Positions 10,379 to 21,308 of a stretch of DNA of 64,000 nt are shown here, in pieces (the stretch's first letter is position 1; each line of letters starts with the position of its first letter). A program made the position numbers and the translations under genes. Under the pieces are notes generated by a model. It had not been told where the DNA came from and searched no databases. It saw only the letters and a program-made list of their open reading frames with translations. Origin of the DNA: Blastococcus sp. CCUG 61487. GTDB lineage: Bacteria > Actinomycetota > Actinomycetes > Mycobacteriales > Geodermatophilaceae. The DNA lies in the NCBI RefSeq assembly GCF_005222955.1, contig NZ_LWUA01000112.1, positions 25,809-89,808 of the forward strand. The letters run 5' to 3'.

Positions 10379-12550
10379 GTGCGTTCGCTGACGGTCGTCG
10401 CTGCCGCCGCGCTGGTCCTTCTGCCCGCAGCCCCCGCATGGGCGGCGAACGCCGCTCCCGTGGCCGTCGACGACGCCGTCGACGTCAGGAGCAGCATCGT
10501 CGACGCCGGCCCCGTGCCCATCGACGCGCTCGCCAACGACAGCGACCCCGATGGCGACCCGCTCACCTACACCGCTGTGACGCCTCCGGCGCGGGGGACC
10601 GCCACCCTCGAGGGCGGGCGACTCATGTACCGCTTCCCCTATCGCGCCGAGGGCACGGACACGTTCACCTACACGGTCACCGACGGACAGGGCAACACCG
10701 CGACCGGCACCGTCACCGTCGCCCTCTGGGTGGACCCGGGCACGCCACGCACCCCCGCGATCACCATCCCGGCGCCGGGGTCGGCGACGATGACCTGGAC
10801 GGCGGCCCCGGGCGCGGTCCAGTACCGGATCTACCGGGACGGCGTGGTCGTGGACACCACCTCCGCGCTCACCTGGACCGACTCCGGGCTGCTCGACGGC
10901 ACCGCCTACCGGTACGCGATCGCGGGGCTCAACGGCGGCGGCTTCGAGGGGCTCCCGCAGTGGCTCACCCGGAACCAGCGGCTGTTGACGCCGTCGGACC
11001 TGAGGGTGCTCCCGGTCGACGATCCGGCCGCGGTGTCGCTCGTCTGGCAGCGCCACGGCAGCTCCGGGCCCTGGCGCGTGTACCGGGACGGCGCCCTGGT
11101 GGCCACGACCAACGACCCCAGGTGGGTGGACCGGGGTCTGGTGACCGGCCGCGAGTACGGCTACCAGGTCCAACTGGTCGACCGGCCCACGCCCTTCGAC
11201 TACGACGTCAGCCCGGACAGCGCCCTGACCGACGTCGTCCGGGCCACCCCCGCACCGCTCAGCCCCATAGCGCGGCTCTACCTGCTGCACCTGGTGCGCG
11301 GCAGCGGCGCCGGCGAGAGCGACCTCGGCGCGGTGACGGTTCCGGAGCGCGCCGTCCCGGGAGGACGCCAGCAGGACCACGTCAACGGCCTCATCGCGCA
11401 GCGGGACGGCGGCCCAGCCGTTGCCGTCCTCTACGACTTCGCCACCACCTACGTGGCGGCCGGCGGCGTCTCGAGCGAGCTCGGCTACCCGATCGCCCCC
11501 CTCGAGTGCGGACTGCGGGACGGCGGCTGCGCGCAGTCCTTCGAGGGCGGTGGCCTCTGGGCGTGGCAGATCGCGGATCCCCGGATCGTCCTGGACGAGG
11601 TGCATATCGCCTGGGCCAGGCACTCGCGGGAGAGCGGCCGGCTCGGTTACCCGACGGACGACGTGATCTGCGGCCTGCGCGCCGATGGCTGCTTCCAGGA
11701 GTTCCAGGGCGGGTCCATCTACTCGTCCCCCGCCACCGGAACGCACTCGGTCTTCACGCCGTACGAGGAGGTCTGGGCCCGGCACGGCTGGGAGGAGGGC
11801 CGGCTCGGCTACCCGACCAAGGACGAGGAGTGCGGCCCCGTCGGCGCCTGCTACCAGCAGTTCCAGGGCGGCATCCTGTTCTGGACGCCGGCCACCGGAG
11901 TGCGCGCGGTGTTCACGCCCTACAACGACTTCTGGGGCAACCGCGGCGGCGGCATCACCGGCCGCCTGGGCGCACCGACGACGGACGAGATCTGCACGCC
12001 AGGCCGCGGCTGCCACCAGAACTTCCAGGGCGGCACCATCCACTGGTCGCCGGCCACCGGCATGCACGCCGTCTTCACCCCCTACGGCCAGGTCTGGGCC
12101 CGGCACGGTGGAGACGCCGGCCGGTTGGGGTATCCGACCTCGAACGAGATCTGCACGCCTGGCCGCGGCTGCCACCAGAACTTCCAGGGCGGCACCATCC
12201 ACTGGTCCCCGGTCGGCGGCATGCACGCCGTCTTCACCCCCTACGGCCAGGTCTGGGCCCGGCACGGCGGGGACGCCGGCCGGTTCGGCTACCCGCTGAC
12301 CGAGGAGATCTGCACGGCGAGCGGTTGCCGCCAGGAGTTCCAGGGCGCCTCCGTCTACTGGTCGCCGGCCGGTGGGATCCACGCCGTCTTCGGCGGCCTC
12401 CGCGACACCTGGCTGCGGTACGGCGGGCCGATGGGCCGGCTGGGCTACCCACTCGGTGGCGAGGGTTTCTGGGCGGGCGCCTACCGGCAGAACTTCCAGG
12501 GCGGCACGATCGCGATCACCGGCTGGGGACCGCAGATCACCTACCGGTGA
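10379..12550 (+). CDS. Secreted Ig/FN3/LGFP-repeat protein
   Basis: 723 residues from GTG 10379 (GAGGAG about 7 nt upstream). Residues 1-22 are a Sec signal peptide ending APAWA. About 25-125 is a bacterial Ig/cadherin-like module (NDSDPDGDPLTYT, GTDTFTYTVTDGQGN). About 130-310 holds two fibronectin III-like modules (YRIYRDGVVV, WRVYRDGALV). About 330-723 is a run of seven LGFP-type repeats with L-G-[YA]-P, FQGG and W-x-RHG elements. LGFP repeats occur in corynebacterial and other actinobacterial wall-associated proteins and are thought to anchor to the envelope. No catalytic domain is visible. Repeats five and six are nearly identical at DNA level. Confidence 0.82.
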   Translation: MRSLTVVAAAALVLLPAAPAWAANAAPVAVDDAVDVRSSIVDAGPVPIDALANDSDPDGDPLTYTAVTPPARGTATLEGGRLMYRFPYRAEGTDTFTYTVTDGQGNTATGTVTVALWVDPGTPRTPAITIPAPGSATMTWTAAPGAVQYRIYRDGVVVDTTSALTWTDSGLLDGTAYRYAIAGLNGGGFEGLPQWLTRNQRLLTPSDLRVLPVDDPAAVSLVWQRHGSSGPWRVYRDGALVATTNDPRWVDRGLVTGREYGYQVQLVDRPTPFDYDVSPDSALTDVVRATPAPLSPIARLYLLHLVRGSGAGESDLGAVTVPERAVPGGRQQDHVNGLIAQRDGGPAVAVLYDFATTYVAAGGVSSELGYPIAPLECGLRDGGCAQSFEGGGLWAWQIADPRIVLDEVHIAWARHSRESGRLGYPTDDVICGLRADGCFQEFQGGSIYSSPATGTHSVFTPYEEVWARHGWEEGRLGYPTKDEECGPVGACYQQFQGGILFWTPATGVRAVFTPYNDFWGNRGGGITGRLGAPTTDEICTPGRGCHQNFQGGTIHWSPATGMHAVFTPYGQVWARHGGDAGRLGYPTSNEICTPGRGCHQNFQGGTIHWSPVGGMHAVFTPYGQVWARHGGDAGRFGYPLTEEICTASGCRQEFQGASVYWSPAGGIHAVFGGLRDTWLRYGGPMGRLGYPLGGEGFWAGAYRQNFQGGTIAITGWGPQITYR
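11987..12304 (+). repeat. 159-bp tandem duplication inside the LGFP region
   Basis: Two adjacent copies (11987-12145 and 12146-12304), each encoding 53 residues, both starting GAGATCTGCACGCC. They are almost identical for the first two-thirds, including silent positions, then diverge. This indicates recent unequal exchange or gene conversion within the repeat array. Confidence 0.85.
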
Positions 12551-12563
12551 GGCATCCGAGCGG

Positions 12564-13304
12564 TCACTGCCGCCAGGTGTAGGTGCAGTCGGCCGCCGCC
12601 GTCCGGCCCGCCGGGTCGGTGAGCACGGCGCTCACCCGGTACGTGCCCGGCTGCTCGTAGGTGTGCGAGAAGATCGCGCCCAGGCGGCTGCTGGTGTCGG
12701 TGTAGATGTCGCCGTCGCCGTAGTCGATCGTCACCTCGTAGGGCGTCGGCGCGGTGATCTCGTGGGGGAAGCGTGGCGAGGCGCCGGCCCCCTCGGGGCA
12801 GGTCAGTGTCATCGAGAGCCCGGCCGCCGAGGCCGTCGCGGCCGAGCCGGGGGCCGGCGGCGGGGCGGGAGAGCCGGTCGTCGGCGCTGCAGCGGTCGGA
12901 GCGGCACCCGGAGCCGGGGTGGTCGGCGTGACCGCCTGCACCTCCGCCGAGGTGTCGGCCGGCGTCGAGTTCCCTCCCTGTCCCGCGATGATCGTCCCGA
13001 CGGCGGCGCCCGCGAGCGCCAGGGCACCGACGATCACGCCGATCTTCTGGTTCCGCTTCCGCCGTCGCGAGCGGGCCGCATAGCTCTCCGCGGCGGAACG
13101 CTGGGGACGCGCCGGCTTGCGGTTCGCCGGCCGCGCACCTGCACCGCGCTTCGCGTCCGGTTCCGACGGGGCCGTCGTCCCGGAGATCTCGACGGTCTCG
13201 CCCGACGACGGGTTCCTGGCCGCCGCGGGCTTCTTCCTGGCCTTGGGCTGCGATCCGTGCGGCCGCGACTTCCGCTGCGGCTGCTTCCGTCCCCGTCCGC
13301 TCAC
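12564..13304 (-). CDS. Membrane-anchored PKD-like protein
   Basis: 246 residues. Residues 1-85 are Lys/Arg/Pro-rich and probably cytosolic (RSRRRKRNQK just before the helix). About 86-108 is a single membrane helix (IGVIVGALALAGAAVGTII). About 110-165 is a Pro/Ala/Thr linker. The C-terminal 80 residues resemble a PKD fold: VTIDYGDGD, FSHTYEQPGTYRVSAVLTD. Two Cys (CPEG and CTYTW) could form a disulfide outside the cell. It is convergent with the LGFP gene, only 13 bp apart. Function unknown; an envelope binding or sensing role is inferred. Confidence 0.68.
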   Translation of the reverse strand: MSGRGRKQPQRKSRPHGSQPKARKKPAAARNPSSGETVEISGTTAPSEPDAKRGAGARPANRKPARPQRSAAESYAARSRRRKRNQKIGVIVGALALAGAAVGTIIAGQGGNSTPADTSAEVQAVTPTTPAPGAAPTAAAPTTGSPAPPPAPGSAATASAAGLSMTLTCPEGAGASPRFPHEITAPTPYEVTIDYGDGDIYTDTSSRLGAIFSHTYEQPGTYRVSAVLTDPAGRTAAADCTYTWRQ

Positions 13305-13394
13305 CTGTCCGCTCCTCGACCGCGCGCGCTCCCGTGGCTGCGATCGGCGCAGTCTGCAGTCAGGCCCGCGGAGACGGAACCCCTTCGGCCGCGG

Positions 13395-14261
13395 TCAGCC
13401 GAACGCGGTACCGGTGAGCGTCTCGTAGGCGGTGACGTAGCGCTCGCGGGTGGCTGCGACGACGTCGGCCGGCAGCTCCGGCGGCGGCGAGACGCGGTCC
13501 CAGCCGGACGACGTCAGCCAGTCCCGCACGAACTGCTTGTCGTAGGAGGGCTGCACGTCACCGGGCGACCAGGTGGCCGCCGGCCAGAAGCGGGACGAGT
13601 CGGGGGTGAGCACCTCGTCGCCGAGCACCAGCTCGTCCCCGGAGAGGCCGAACTCGAACTTGGTGTCGGCCAGGATGATCCCGGCGGCCTCGGCGATCTC
13701 GGCCGCCCGCGCGTAGAGCGCCAGGGTCAGCTCGCGCAGCTGGATCGCCCGCTCCTCCCCGACGGCGGTGACGACGGCGGAGAAGTCGATCGCCTCGTCG
13801 TGCTCGCCGACGGCGGCCTTCGTCGACGGCGTGAAGACCGGCTCGGGCAGCCGCGACCCCTCGACCAGGCCGGGGGGCAGCGGCACGTCGCAGATCGAGC
13901 CGGTGCGCCGGTACTCCACGGTTCCCGACCCCGACAGGTAGCCGCGGGCCACGCACTCGACGGGCAGCATCTCCAGCCGGCGCACCAGCATCGCCCGGCC
14001 CTCGACGGCCGGGGGCACGTCGGTGGCCGACACCAGGTGGTGCGACGCCCCGAACCGGGCCAGCACCGGCGCCAGCTGGTCGAACCACCACACCGAGAGC
14101 CGGGTGAGCACCTTCCCCTTGTCGGGGATCGGGGTGGGCAGCACGTGGTCGTACGCCGAGATGCGGTCGGAGGCGACGAGCAGCAGCCGGTCGGGGGCGG
14201 CCGGGGTGGAGGCGTCGTAGATCTCCCGCACCTTGCCGCGGGCGACGAGCGGGAGGTCCAT
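13395..14261 (-). CDS. purC: SAICAR synthetase
   Basis: 288 residues. It joins CAIR and aspartate with ATP to make SAICAR. Motifs are GKVREIYD near the N-terminus, ASDRISAYDHVLPTPIPDKG, PVECVARGYLSGSG and ADTKFEFG. ATG 14261 shares a base with the purB stop (TGATG), so purB and purC are coupled. The length matches the larger actinobacterial PurC type. Confidence 0.95.
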   Translation of the reverse strand: MDLPLVARGKVREIYDASTPAAPDRLLLVASDRISAYDHVLPTPIPDKGKVLTRLSVWWFDQLAPVLARFGASHHLVSATDVPPAVEGRAMLVRRLEMLPVECVARGYLSGSGTVEYRRTGSICDVPLPPGLVEGSRLPEPVFTPSTKAAVGEHDEAIDFSAVVTAVGEERAIQLRELTLALYARAAEIAEAAGIILADTKFEFGLSGDELVLGDEVLTPDSSRFWPAATWSPGDVQPSYDKQFVRDWLTSSGWDRVSPPPELPADVVAATRERYVTAYETLTGTAFG

Positions 14262-15568
14262 CAGCTCAGCGCCGCGAGCCGGTCGAACAGCGGCCCGAGG
14301 TTGGTGACGTAGCGCTCCGGCCGGCAGATCTCGTCCAGCCGCGCCTCGTCGAGCGTCACGCCGTCGGTCGCCGCCCGGGCGCGCAGCGTCTCGCGGAACG
14401 GGACACCCGAGTTCCAGGTCTCCATCGCCGCCCCCTGCACCAGCGCGTAGGCGTCCTCGCGGGAGAGCCCGCCCTCGACCAGCTCCAGCAGCACCGACGA
14501 GGTGTAGATCAGCCCGCCGGTCGACTCGAGGTTGGCCCGCATCCGGTCGGCGTCGACGACCAGGTTCTCGACCAGCCCGGTGGTCAGGTGCAGCAGGTAG
14601 TCGGTGGTGATCGCGGCGTCGGGCAGGAAGACCCGCTCGGTCGACGAGTGCGAGATGTCCCGCTCGTGCCACAGCGGGATGCCCTCCATCACCGGCACGA
14701 TCGCCGCCCGCACCACCCGCGCGAGGCCCGCGATGCGCTCGGAGCGGATCGGGTTCTTCTTGTGCGGCATCGCGCTCGAGCCCTTCTGGCCCGACCCGAA
14801 CGCCTCGGACAGCTCGCGCACCTCGGTCCGCTGCCCGTGCCGGACCTCCAGCGCGATCGCCTCGCAGACGGTGGCGATCACGGCCAGGGCCGAGACCCAC
14901 TCCGAGATCGAGTCGCGGATGACCACCTGGGTCGACGCGTCGGCAGGCTTCAGCCCCAGCGCGTCGGCGACCGCCACCTCGACCGACGGGTCGATGAGGG
15001 AGTACGTGCCGACGGCGCCGGAGATGGCGACGACGCCGACCCGCTCGCGGGCGGCCTTCAGCCGGTCCCGCGACCGGGCCATCGCGAAGGCGAGGTCGGC
15101 GACCCGGTGCCCCCACACGACCGGCTCGGCGTGCACGCCGTGGGTGCGGCCGACCCGGATCGTCTCCCGGTGCGCCAGCCCGTGGTCGCGCAGCGCGGCG
15201 ACCAGCCGGTCGGCCTTGGCCAGCAGCACGTCGGTGGCGTCGGTGAGCTGGACGGCGAGCGCGGTGTCGAGCAGGTCCGACGACGTCATGCCGTGGTGCA
15301 CGTAGGCGGCGGCCGAGCGGGGCTCGGTGTTGTCCGCCCACGCGGTGAGGAACGCGATGACGTCGTGCTGCGTCGTCTCCTCGATCTCCGCGACCCGCTC
15401 CGGGGTCGGCGGAGGCGCGTTGCGGACGGGCTCCACGACGTCGGCGGGCACCCGTCCGGCGGCGGCGTGCGCCTCGAGCACGAGCGTCTCCACGCGGCAC
15501 CACAGGTCGTACTTGTGCTGGTCGCTCCAGACCCGCCCCATCTCGGGGAGCGTGTAGCGCTCGATCAT
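14261..15568 (-). CDS. purB: Adenylosuccinate lyase
   Basis: 435 residues. It acts twice in purine synthesis: SAICAR to AICAR plus fumarate, and adenylosuccinate to AMP plus fumarate. The superfamily signature is GSSAMPHKKNPIRSE; TTQHDVIAFL and HHGMTSSDLLDT are also typical. ATG 15568 has GAGGTGG upstream; longer readings run into unrelated Arg/Gly-rich sequence antisense to purD. Transcription probably starts between purD and purB. Confidence 0.95.
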   Translation of the reverse strand: MIERYTLPEMGRVWSDQHKYDLWCRVETLVLEAHAAAGRVPADVVEPVRNAPPPTPERVAEIEETTQHDVIAFLTAWADNTEPRSAAAYVHHGMTSSDLLDTALAVQLTDATDVLLAKADRLVAALRDHGLAHRETIRVGRTHGVHAEPVVWGHRVADLAFAMARSRDRLKAARERVGVVAISGAVGTYSLIDPSVEVAVADALGLKPADASTQVVIRDSISEWVSALAVIATVCEAIALEVRHGQRTEVRELSEAFGSGQKGSSAMPHKKNPIRSERIAGLARVVRAAIVPVMEGIPLWHERDISHSSTERVFLPDAAITTDYLLHLTTGLVENLVVDADRMRANLESTGGLIYTSSVLLELVEGGLSREDAYALVQGAAMETWNSGVPFRETLRARAATDGVTLDEARLDEICRPERYVTNLGPLFDRLAALS

Positions 15569-15618
15569 CCGGCCCACCTCGTCGCCATCGGCACGCCCCC
15601 TAGTCTTCCGCAGGCCGG

Positions 15619-16890
15619 TCAGCCCGGGAGGATCCGCCCCTCGACGGCGGCCAGCGCGATGTCGGTCCGCCAGTGGCACCCCTCCAGCCGGACGGCGGCG
15701 ACCCGCTCGTAGGCGGCCTGGCGGGCGGCGGCCAGGTCGGGCCCGACCGCGGTCACCGCGAGCACCCGTCCCCCGGCGCAGACGACCGTGCCGTCGTCGC
15801 CGAGCGCCGTCCCGGCGTGCAGGACCCCCTCGCCGTCGGCGCCGGTCACGAGGTCGCCGGTGCGGGGCGCCTCCGGGTACCCGTGCGCCGCGACGACGAC
15901 GGTGACCGCCGCACCCGGCCGCCATTCCAGCGGCGGGTGGTCGGCCAGCGTGCCGGTGGCCGCGGCGTGCAGCAGCCCGGCGAGCGGCGTCTCCAGCAGG
16001 GGCAGCACGACCTCGGTCTCGGGATCGCCGAAGCGGGCGTTGAACTCGACCACCCGCACGCCGCGCGAGGTGAGCGCCAGCCCGGCGTACAGCAGCCCGC
16101 TGAACGGCTCGCCGCGGCGGGCCATCTCGTCGACGGTGGGCTGCAGGACGGTCGCCAGCACCTCGTCGACCAGCCCGGCGGGCGCCCACGGCAGCGGCGC
16201 GTAGGCGCCCATGCCGCCGGTGTTCGGTCCGCCGTCGCCGTCGTCCCGGCGCTTGAAGTCCTGCGCGGGGATCAGCGGCAGCACCGTCGTCCCGTCGGTG
16301 ACGGCGAACAGCGAGACCTCCGGGCCGTCCAGGTACTCCTCGACGAGGACCGCTCCGCCGGCGTCCAGGACCGCCCGCCCGTGGGCCACCGCGGCGTCGC
16401 GGTCCGGCGTCACCAGCACGCCCTTGCCGGCGGCCAGGCCGTCGTCCTTGACGACGTAGGGCGCCCCGCCGGTGAGCGCGGCCACCTCGTCGAGCGCCGT
16501 CTCCAGTTCGGCCGGACCGCCGACCGGCCACGCCCGCGCCGTGGGCACGCCCGCGGCCTCCATGACGTGCTTGGCGAAGGCCTTGCTGCCCTCGAGCTGC
16601 GCCGCCTGGGCCGAGGGGCCGAAGCAGGCGATGCCGGCGTCCCGGACGGCGTCGGCGGCGCCGGCCACCAAGGGCACCTCGGGGCCGACGACGACCAGGT
16701 CGGCCCGCCAGGCCCGGGCCAGGCCCGCGATCGCGTCCGGGTCGCGGACGTCGAGCGGGAAGGACTCCGCGAGCGTCCGCGTGCCGGCGTTCCCCGGCGC
16801 GCACGCCAGCGCCGACACGGCGGGGTCGGAGGTCAGAGCCACGCACAGGGCGTGCTCCCGGGCACCGGAGCCGATCACGAGCACGCGCAC
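15619..16890 (-). CDS. purD: Phosphoribosylamine-glycine ligase (GAR synthetase)
   Basis: 423 residues, ATP-grasp enzyme making GAR from phosphoribosylamine, glycine and ATP. N-terminal motif [16 protein letters not shown]-grasp segments [13 protein letters not shown] and [11 protein letters not shown], and the substrate loop [16 protein letters not shown] 16890 is chosen because the family begins at this motif and because a TAGATT box lies 8 nt upstream (16899-16904) with no Shine-Dalgarno, another probable leaderless start. 50 bp separate it from purB. Confidence 0.94.
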   Translation of the reverse strand: MRVLVIGSGAREHALCVALTSDPAVSALACAPGNAGTRTLAESFPLDVRDPDAIAGLARAWRADLVVVGPEVPLVAGAADAVRDAGIACFGPSAQAAQLEGSKAFAKHVMEAAGVPTARAWPVGGPAELETALDEVAALTGGAPYVVKDDGLAAGKGVLVTPDRDAAVAHGRAVLDAGGAVLVEEYLDGPEVSLFAVTDGTTVLPLIPAQDFKRRDDGDGGPNTGGMGAYAPLPWAPAGLVDEVLATVLQPTVDEMARRGEPFSGLLYAGLALTSRGVRVVEFNARFGDPETEVVLPLLETPLAGLLHAAATGTLADHPPLEWRPGAAVTVVVAAHGYPEAPRTGDLVTGADGEGVLHAGTALGDDGTVVCAGGRVLAVTAVGPDLAAARQAAYERVAAVRLEGCHWRTDIALAAVEGRILPG

Positions 16891-17096
16891 GTGGCGGAAA
16901 TCTACCGGCGAGACCAGCGGGACGGGCGGGAGAACTTGGATCCGGCGCGACACGGCCGGCAACCAGATCTCAACCATGTGAGCTGGCTCACTAGGGGCGT
17001 GCGCCGTGCCTGGTCAACGCCGAGTGCATCGGACCGTGCGCAACACGTTCGCTCCAGTTCACCGCCTGGCCACCCGATTGAGGTGTTGTGGGATCC

Positions 17097-18161
17097 ATGC
17101 GCGCGACCGAGTCGCTGGCCATGCCGCCCGTGACCCGCCTTCCCCGTCCTGCCGTCATCGGGCACCGCGGTGCCCCCGCCTACCGTCCCGAGCACACGGC
17201 GGCCAGCTTCGAGCTGGCGATCGACCAGGGCGCCGACCTCATCGAGCCCGACGTCGTCGTCACCCGCGACGGCGTCCTCGTCGTCCGGCACGAGAGCGAC
17301 CTGTCGCTGTCGACCGACGTCGCCGAGCGCGCCGAGTTCGCCGACCGCCGCACCACGCGGCTGGTCCGGGGCGAGCAGGTGACCAGCTGGTTCACCGAGG
17401 ACTTCGCCCTCGACGAGCTGCGCACGCTGCGCTCCGTCGAGCGGATGCCCGAGCTGCGGCCGCTGAACACCGCCTACGACGGGCAGTACGGGATCCTCAC
17501 CCTCGCCGAGGTCATCGAGCTGGCCCGCCGCCGCTCCACCCCCGAGCACCACGTCCAGGTGCTCGTGGAGCTCAAGAACGTCGTCTGGCCGAGCGGTTCC
17601 GGGCCGACCCTCGCGGCGCTGGCCGCCGACGAGCTGCGGAGGCTCGGCGTCGCACACGCGGCCGGCCCGGTGATCGTGCAGTCGTTCGACACCGCGCTGC
17701 TCCGGGAGCTCCGCGATCGGCTGGGCGAGCACGGGCCGCGGCTGGTCCAGCTCGTCAGCGACTTCGAGCACGGCGACCGGATGGTCACCCGGGCGGGGCT
17801 GCGCGAGATCTCCACCTACGCCCAGGGCATCGGCCCGGGCCGGAAGCGGATCCTGGCCGCCGCCGCCTCCGACGGCAGCTGCCCGCTCGTCGTCGAGGCC
17901 CACCGGGCCGCGCTGTCGGTGTTCTGCTGGACGCTGCGCGCGGAGAACGCCTTCCTGCCCGCGCACCTCCGCAACGGCGACGAGGCCGGCGGGGCCGGCG
18001 ACGTCGTGGCCCACGCGCAGGAGCTGCTCGACCTGGGCCTCGACGGCATCATCACCGACTCCCCCGACCAGGTCGTGACGGCGCTGCGGAGCCGGCTGCC
18101 CGTGCCCGCGGCCGACCGGCTCACCGCGGCCGCTTCGGCTGCTCACGCAGGGCGCGGCTGA
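17097..18161 (+). CDS. Glycerophosphodiester phosphodiesterase
   Basis: 354 residues. GDPD fold: VIGHRGAPAYRPEHT at the N-terminus holds the catalytic His-Arg and Glu, EPDVVVTRDGVLVVRHE the metal ligands and second His, and the end DGIITDSPDQV is the last conserved block. It hydrolyses glycerophosphodiesters to glycerol-3-phosphate and an alcohol. No signal peptide is seen, so cytosolic action is likely. GAGGTG (17080-17085) is 11 nt from ATG 17097; GTG 17088 and ATG 17121 are alternative starts. Its last 41 bp overlap rsgA on the other strand. Confidence 0.85.
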   Translation: MRATESLAMPPVTRLPRPAVIGHRGAPAYRPEHTAASFELAIDQGADLIEPDVVVTRDGVLVVRHESDLSLSTDVAERAEFADRRTTRLVRGEQVTSWFTEDFALDELRTLRSVERMPELRPLNTAYDGQYGILTLAEVIELARRRSTPEHHVQVLVELKNVVWPSGSGPTLAALAADELRRLGVAHAAGPVIVQSFDTALLRELRDRLGEHGPRLVQLVSDFEHGDRMVTRAGLREISTYAQGIGPGRKRILAAAASDGSCPLVVEAHRAALSVFCWTLRAENAFLPAHLRNGDEAGGAGDVVAHAQELLDLGLDGIITDSPDQVVTALRSRLPVPAADRLTAAASAAHAGRG

Positions 18162-19146
18162 ACGACCGGAGCCGGGCCTTCTCCTGCGCCCGCAGGCGGG
18201 CGTCCACGCGGAGCCGCTGGTGGTGCGCCTCGGCCTGCAGCTTGCGCCAGCCCAAGAACCGGGCGGGGTCGAGCCGCCCGTCGTCGATGGCGGCGGCCAC
18301 CGCGCACCCCGGCTCGGAGCGGTGCCCGCAGTCGCGGAACCGGCAGTGCTCGGCCAGCTCGGCGATGTCGCCGTAGATCGTCGCCACCCCGGCCGCGTCC
18401 TCGTAGAGCGCCAGCTCCCGCATGCCCGGGGTGTCGACCAGCAGCGCTCCGCCGGGCAGCAGGTGGAGCTCGCGAGCGGTGGTGGTGTGCCGGCCACGGC
18501 CGTCCGCGCGGATGCCGCGGCTGCTCGCCACCGGCCCACCGGCCAGGGCGTTGAGCAGGCTGGACTTGCCGACGCCGGAGGGGCCCACCATCGCCGCGGT
18601 CCGGGCGGGCGGGAGCAGCGCGCGCACCGCGTCGAGCCCCTCTCCCGTGAGCGCGCTCACCGGCACGGTGTCCACGCCGAGGGCGTCCTCCCGCACCGAC
18701 TCGACCGCGGCGGCGACGTCGTCGCACAGGTCGGCCTTGGTGAGCACGACGACCGGCGTCGCCCCGCTGTTCCATGCCACGGCCAGGTACCGCTCGACCC
18801 GGCGCGCACGGGGATCGGCGGTCAGCGCGTCGACGACGAACACCAGGTCGAGGTTCGCCGCGACCACCTGCGCCGACGAGGTGCGCCCCGCCGCCGTCCG
18901 GACGAACGCGCTGGTCCGGGGCAGCAGGGCCACGGCGAGCTCGCCGCGCAGCGCCACCCAGTCGCCCACCGCCGGCCCGGTCGGCTCGTCGGCGTAGAGG
19001 GCCTGGGCGGGGATTGCGTGGGTCTCGCCGGCGCCGCCGAGGACCGTCAGCCGGCCGCGGTCGACGCGGGCCACCCGGGCGGGCGTGCACCCGGCGGGGA
19101 GCTGGCCGTCCCGGGCCGCCGTCCAGCCCAGCGCGAGGAGATCCAC
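18121..19146 (-). CDS. rsgA: Ribosome small subunit-dependent GTPase A
   Basis: 341 residues. Circularly permuted GTPase that assists 30S maturation. The order is an OB-like N-terminal domain, then TKAD (G4), GPSGVGKSSLLN (G1), DTPGM (G3), then a C-terminal zinc region CRFRDCGHRSEPGC. That order is diagnostic. GTG 19146 is preferred, since earlier in-frame sequence does not resemble the family. The Lys/Arg-rich C-terminus overlaps the GDPD coding end by 41 bp. Confidence 0.88.
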   Translation of the reverse strand: MDLLALGWTAARDGQLPAGCTPARVARVDRGRLTVLGGAGETHAIPAQALYADEPTGPAVGDWVALRGELAVALLPRTSAFVRTAAGRTSSAQVVAANLDLVFVVDALTADPRARRVERYLAVAWNSGATPVVVLTKADLCDDVAAAVESVREDALGVDTVPVSALTGEGLDAVRALLPPARTAAMVGPSGVGKSSLLNALAGGPVASSRGIRADGRGRHTTTARELHLLPGGALLVDTPGMRELALYEDAAGVATIYGDIAELAEHCRFRDCGHRSEPGCAVAAAIDDGRLDPARFLGWRKLQAEAHHQRLRVDARLRAQEKARLRSFSRALREQPKRPR

Positions 19147-19189
19147 GCCGGGAATGGTGGCGCGCGACGGCCGCGCCGTCGCGCGATTT

Positions 19190-21226
<2,037 letters not shown>

Positions 21227-21308
21227 ACCGGGGTCGGGCAGACTGGGTCACCCGACCTCAGGAGAACACGCTGCCGTCGTCCCACCGCCCCACCGGAGCG
21301 CGCCGGTG

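Noticed and set aside
16978..16991. GTGAGCTGGCTCAC palindrome between purD and the GDPD gene
   Set aside because: Only 6-bp arms, no second copy in the window and no regulator to match; left unassigned.
17047..17063. GTTCGCT and GTTCACC before the GDPD gene, resembling a PhoP PHO box
   Set aside because: The spacing is 10 bp, not 11, and the first copy is degenerate; too weak to call.
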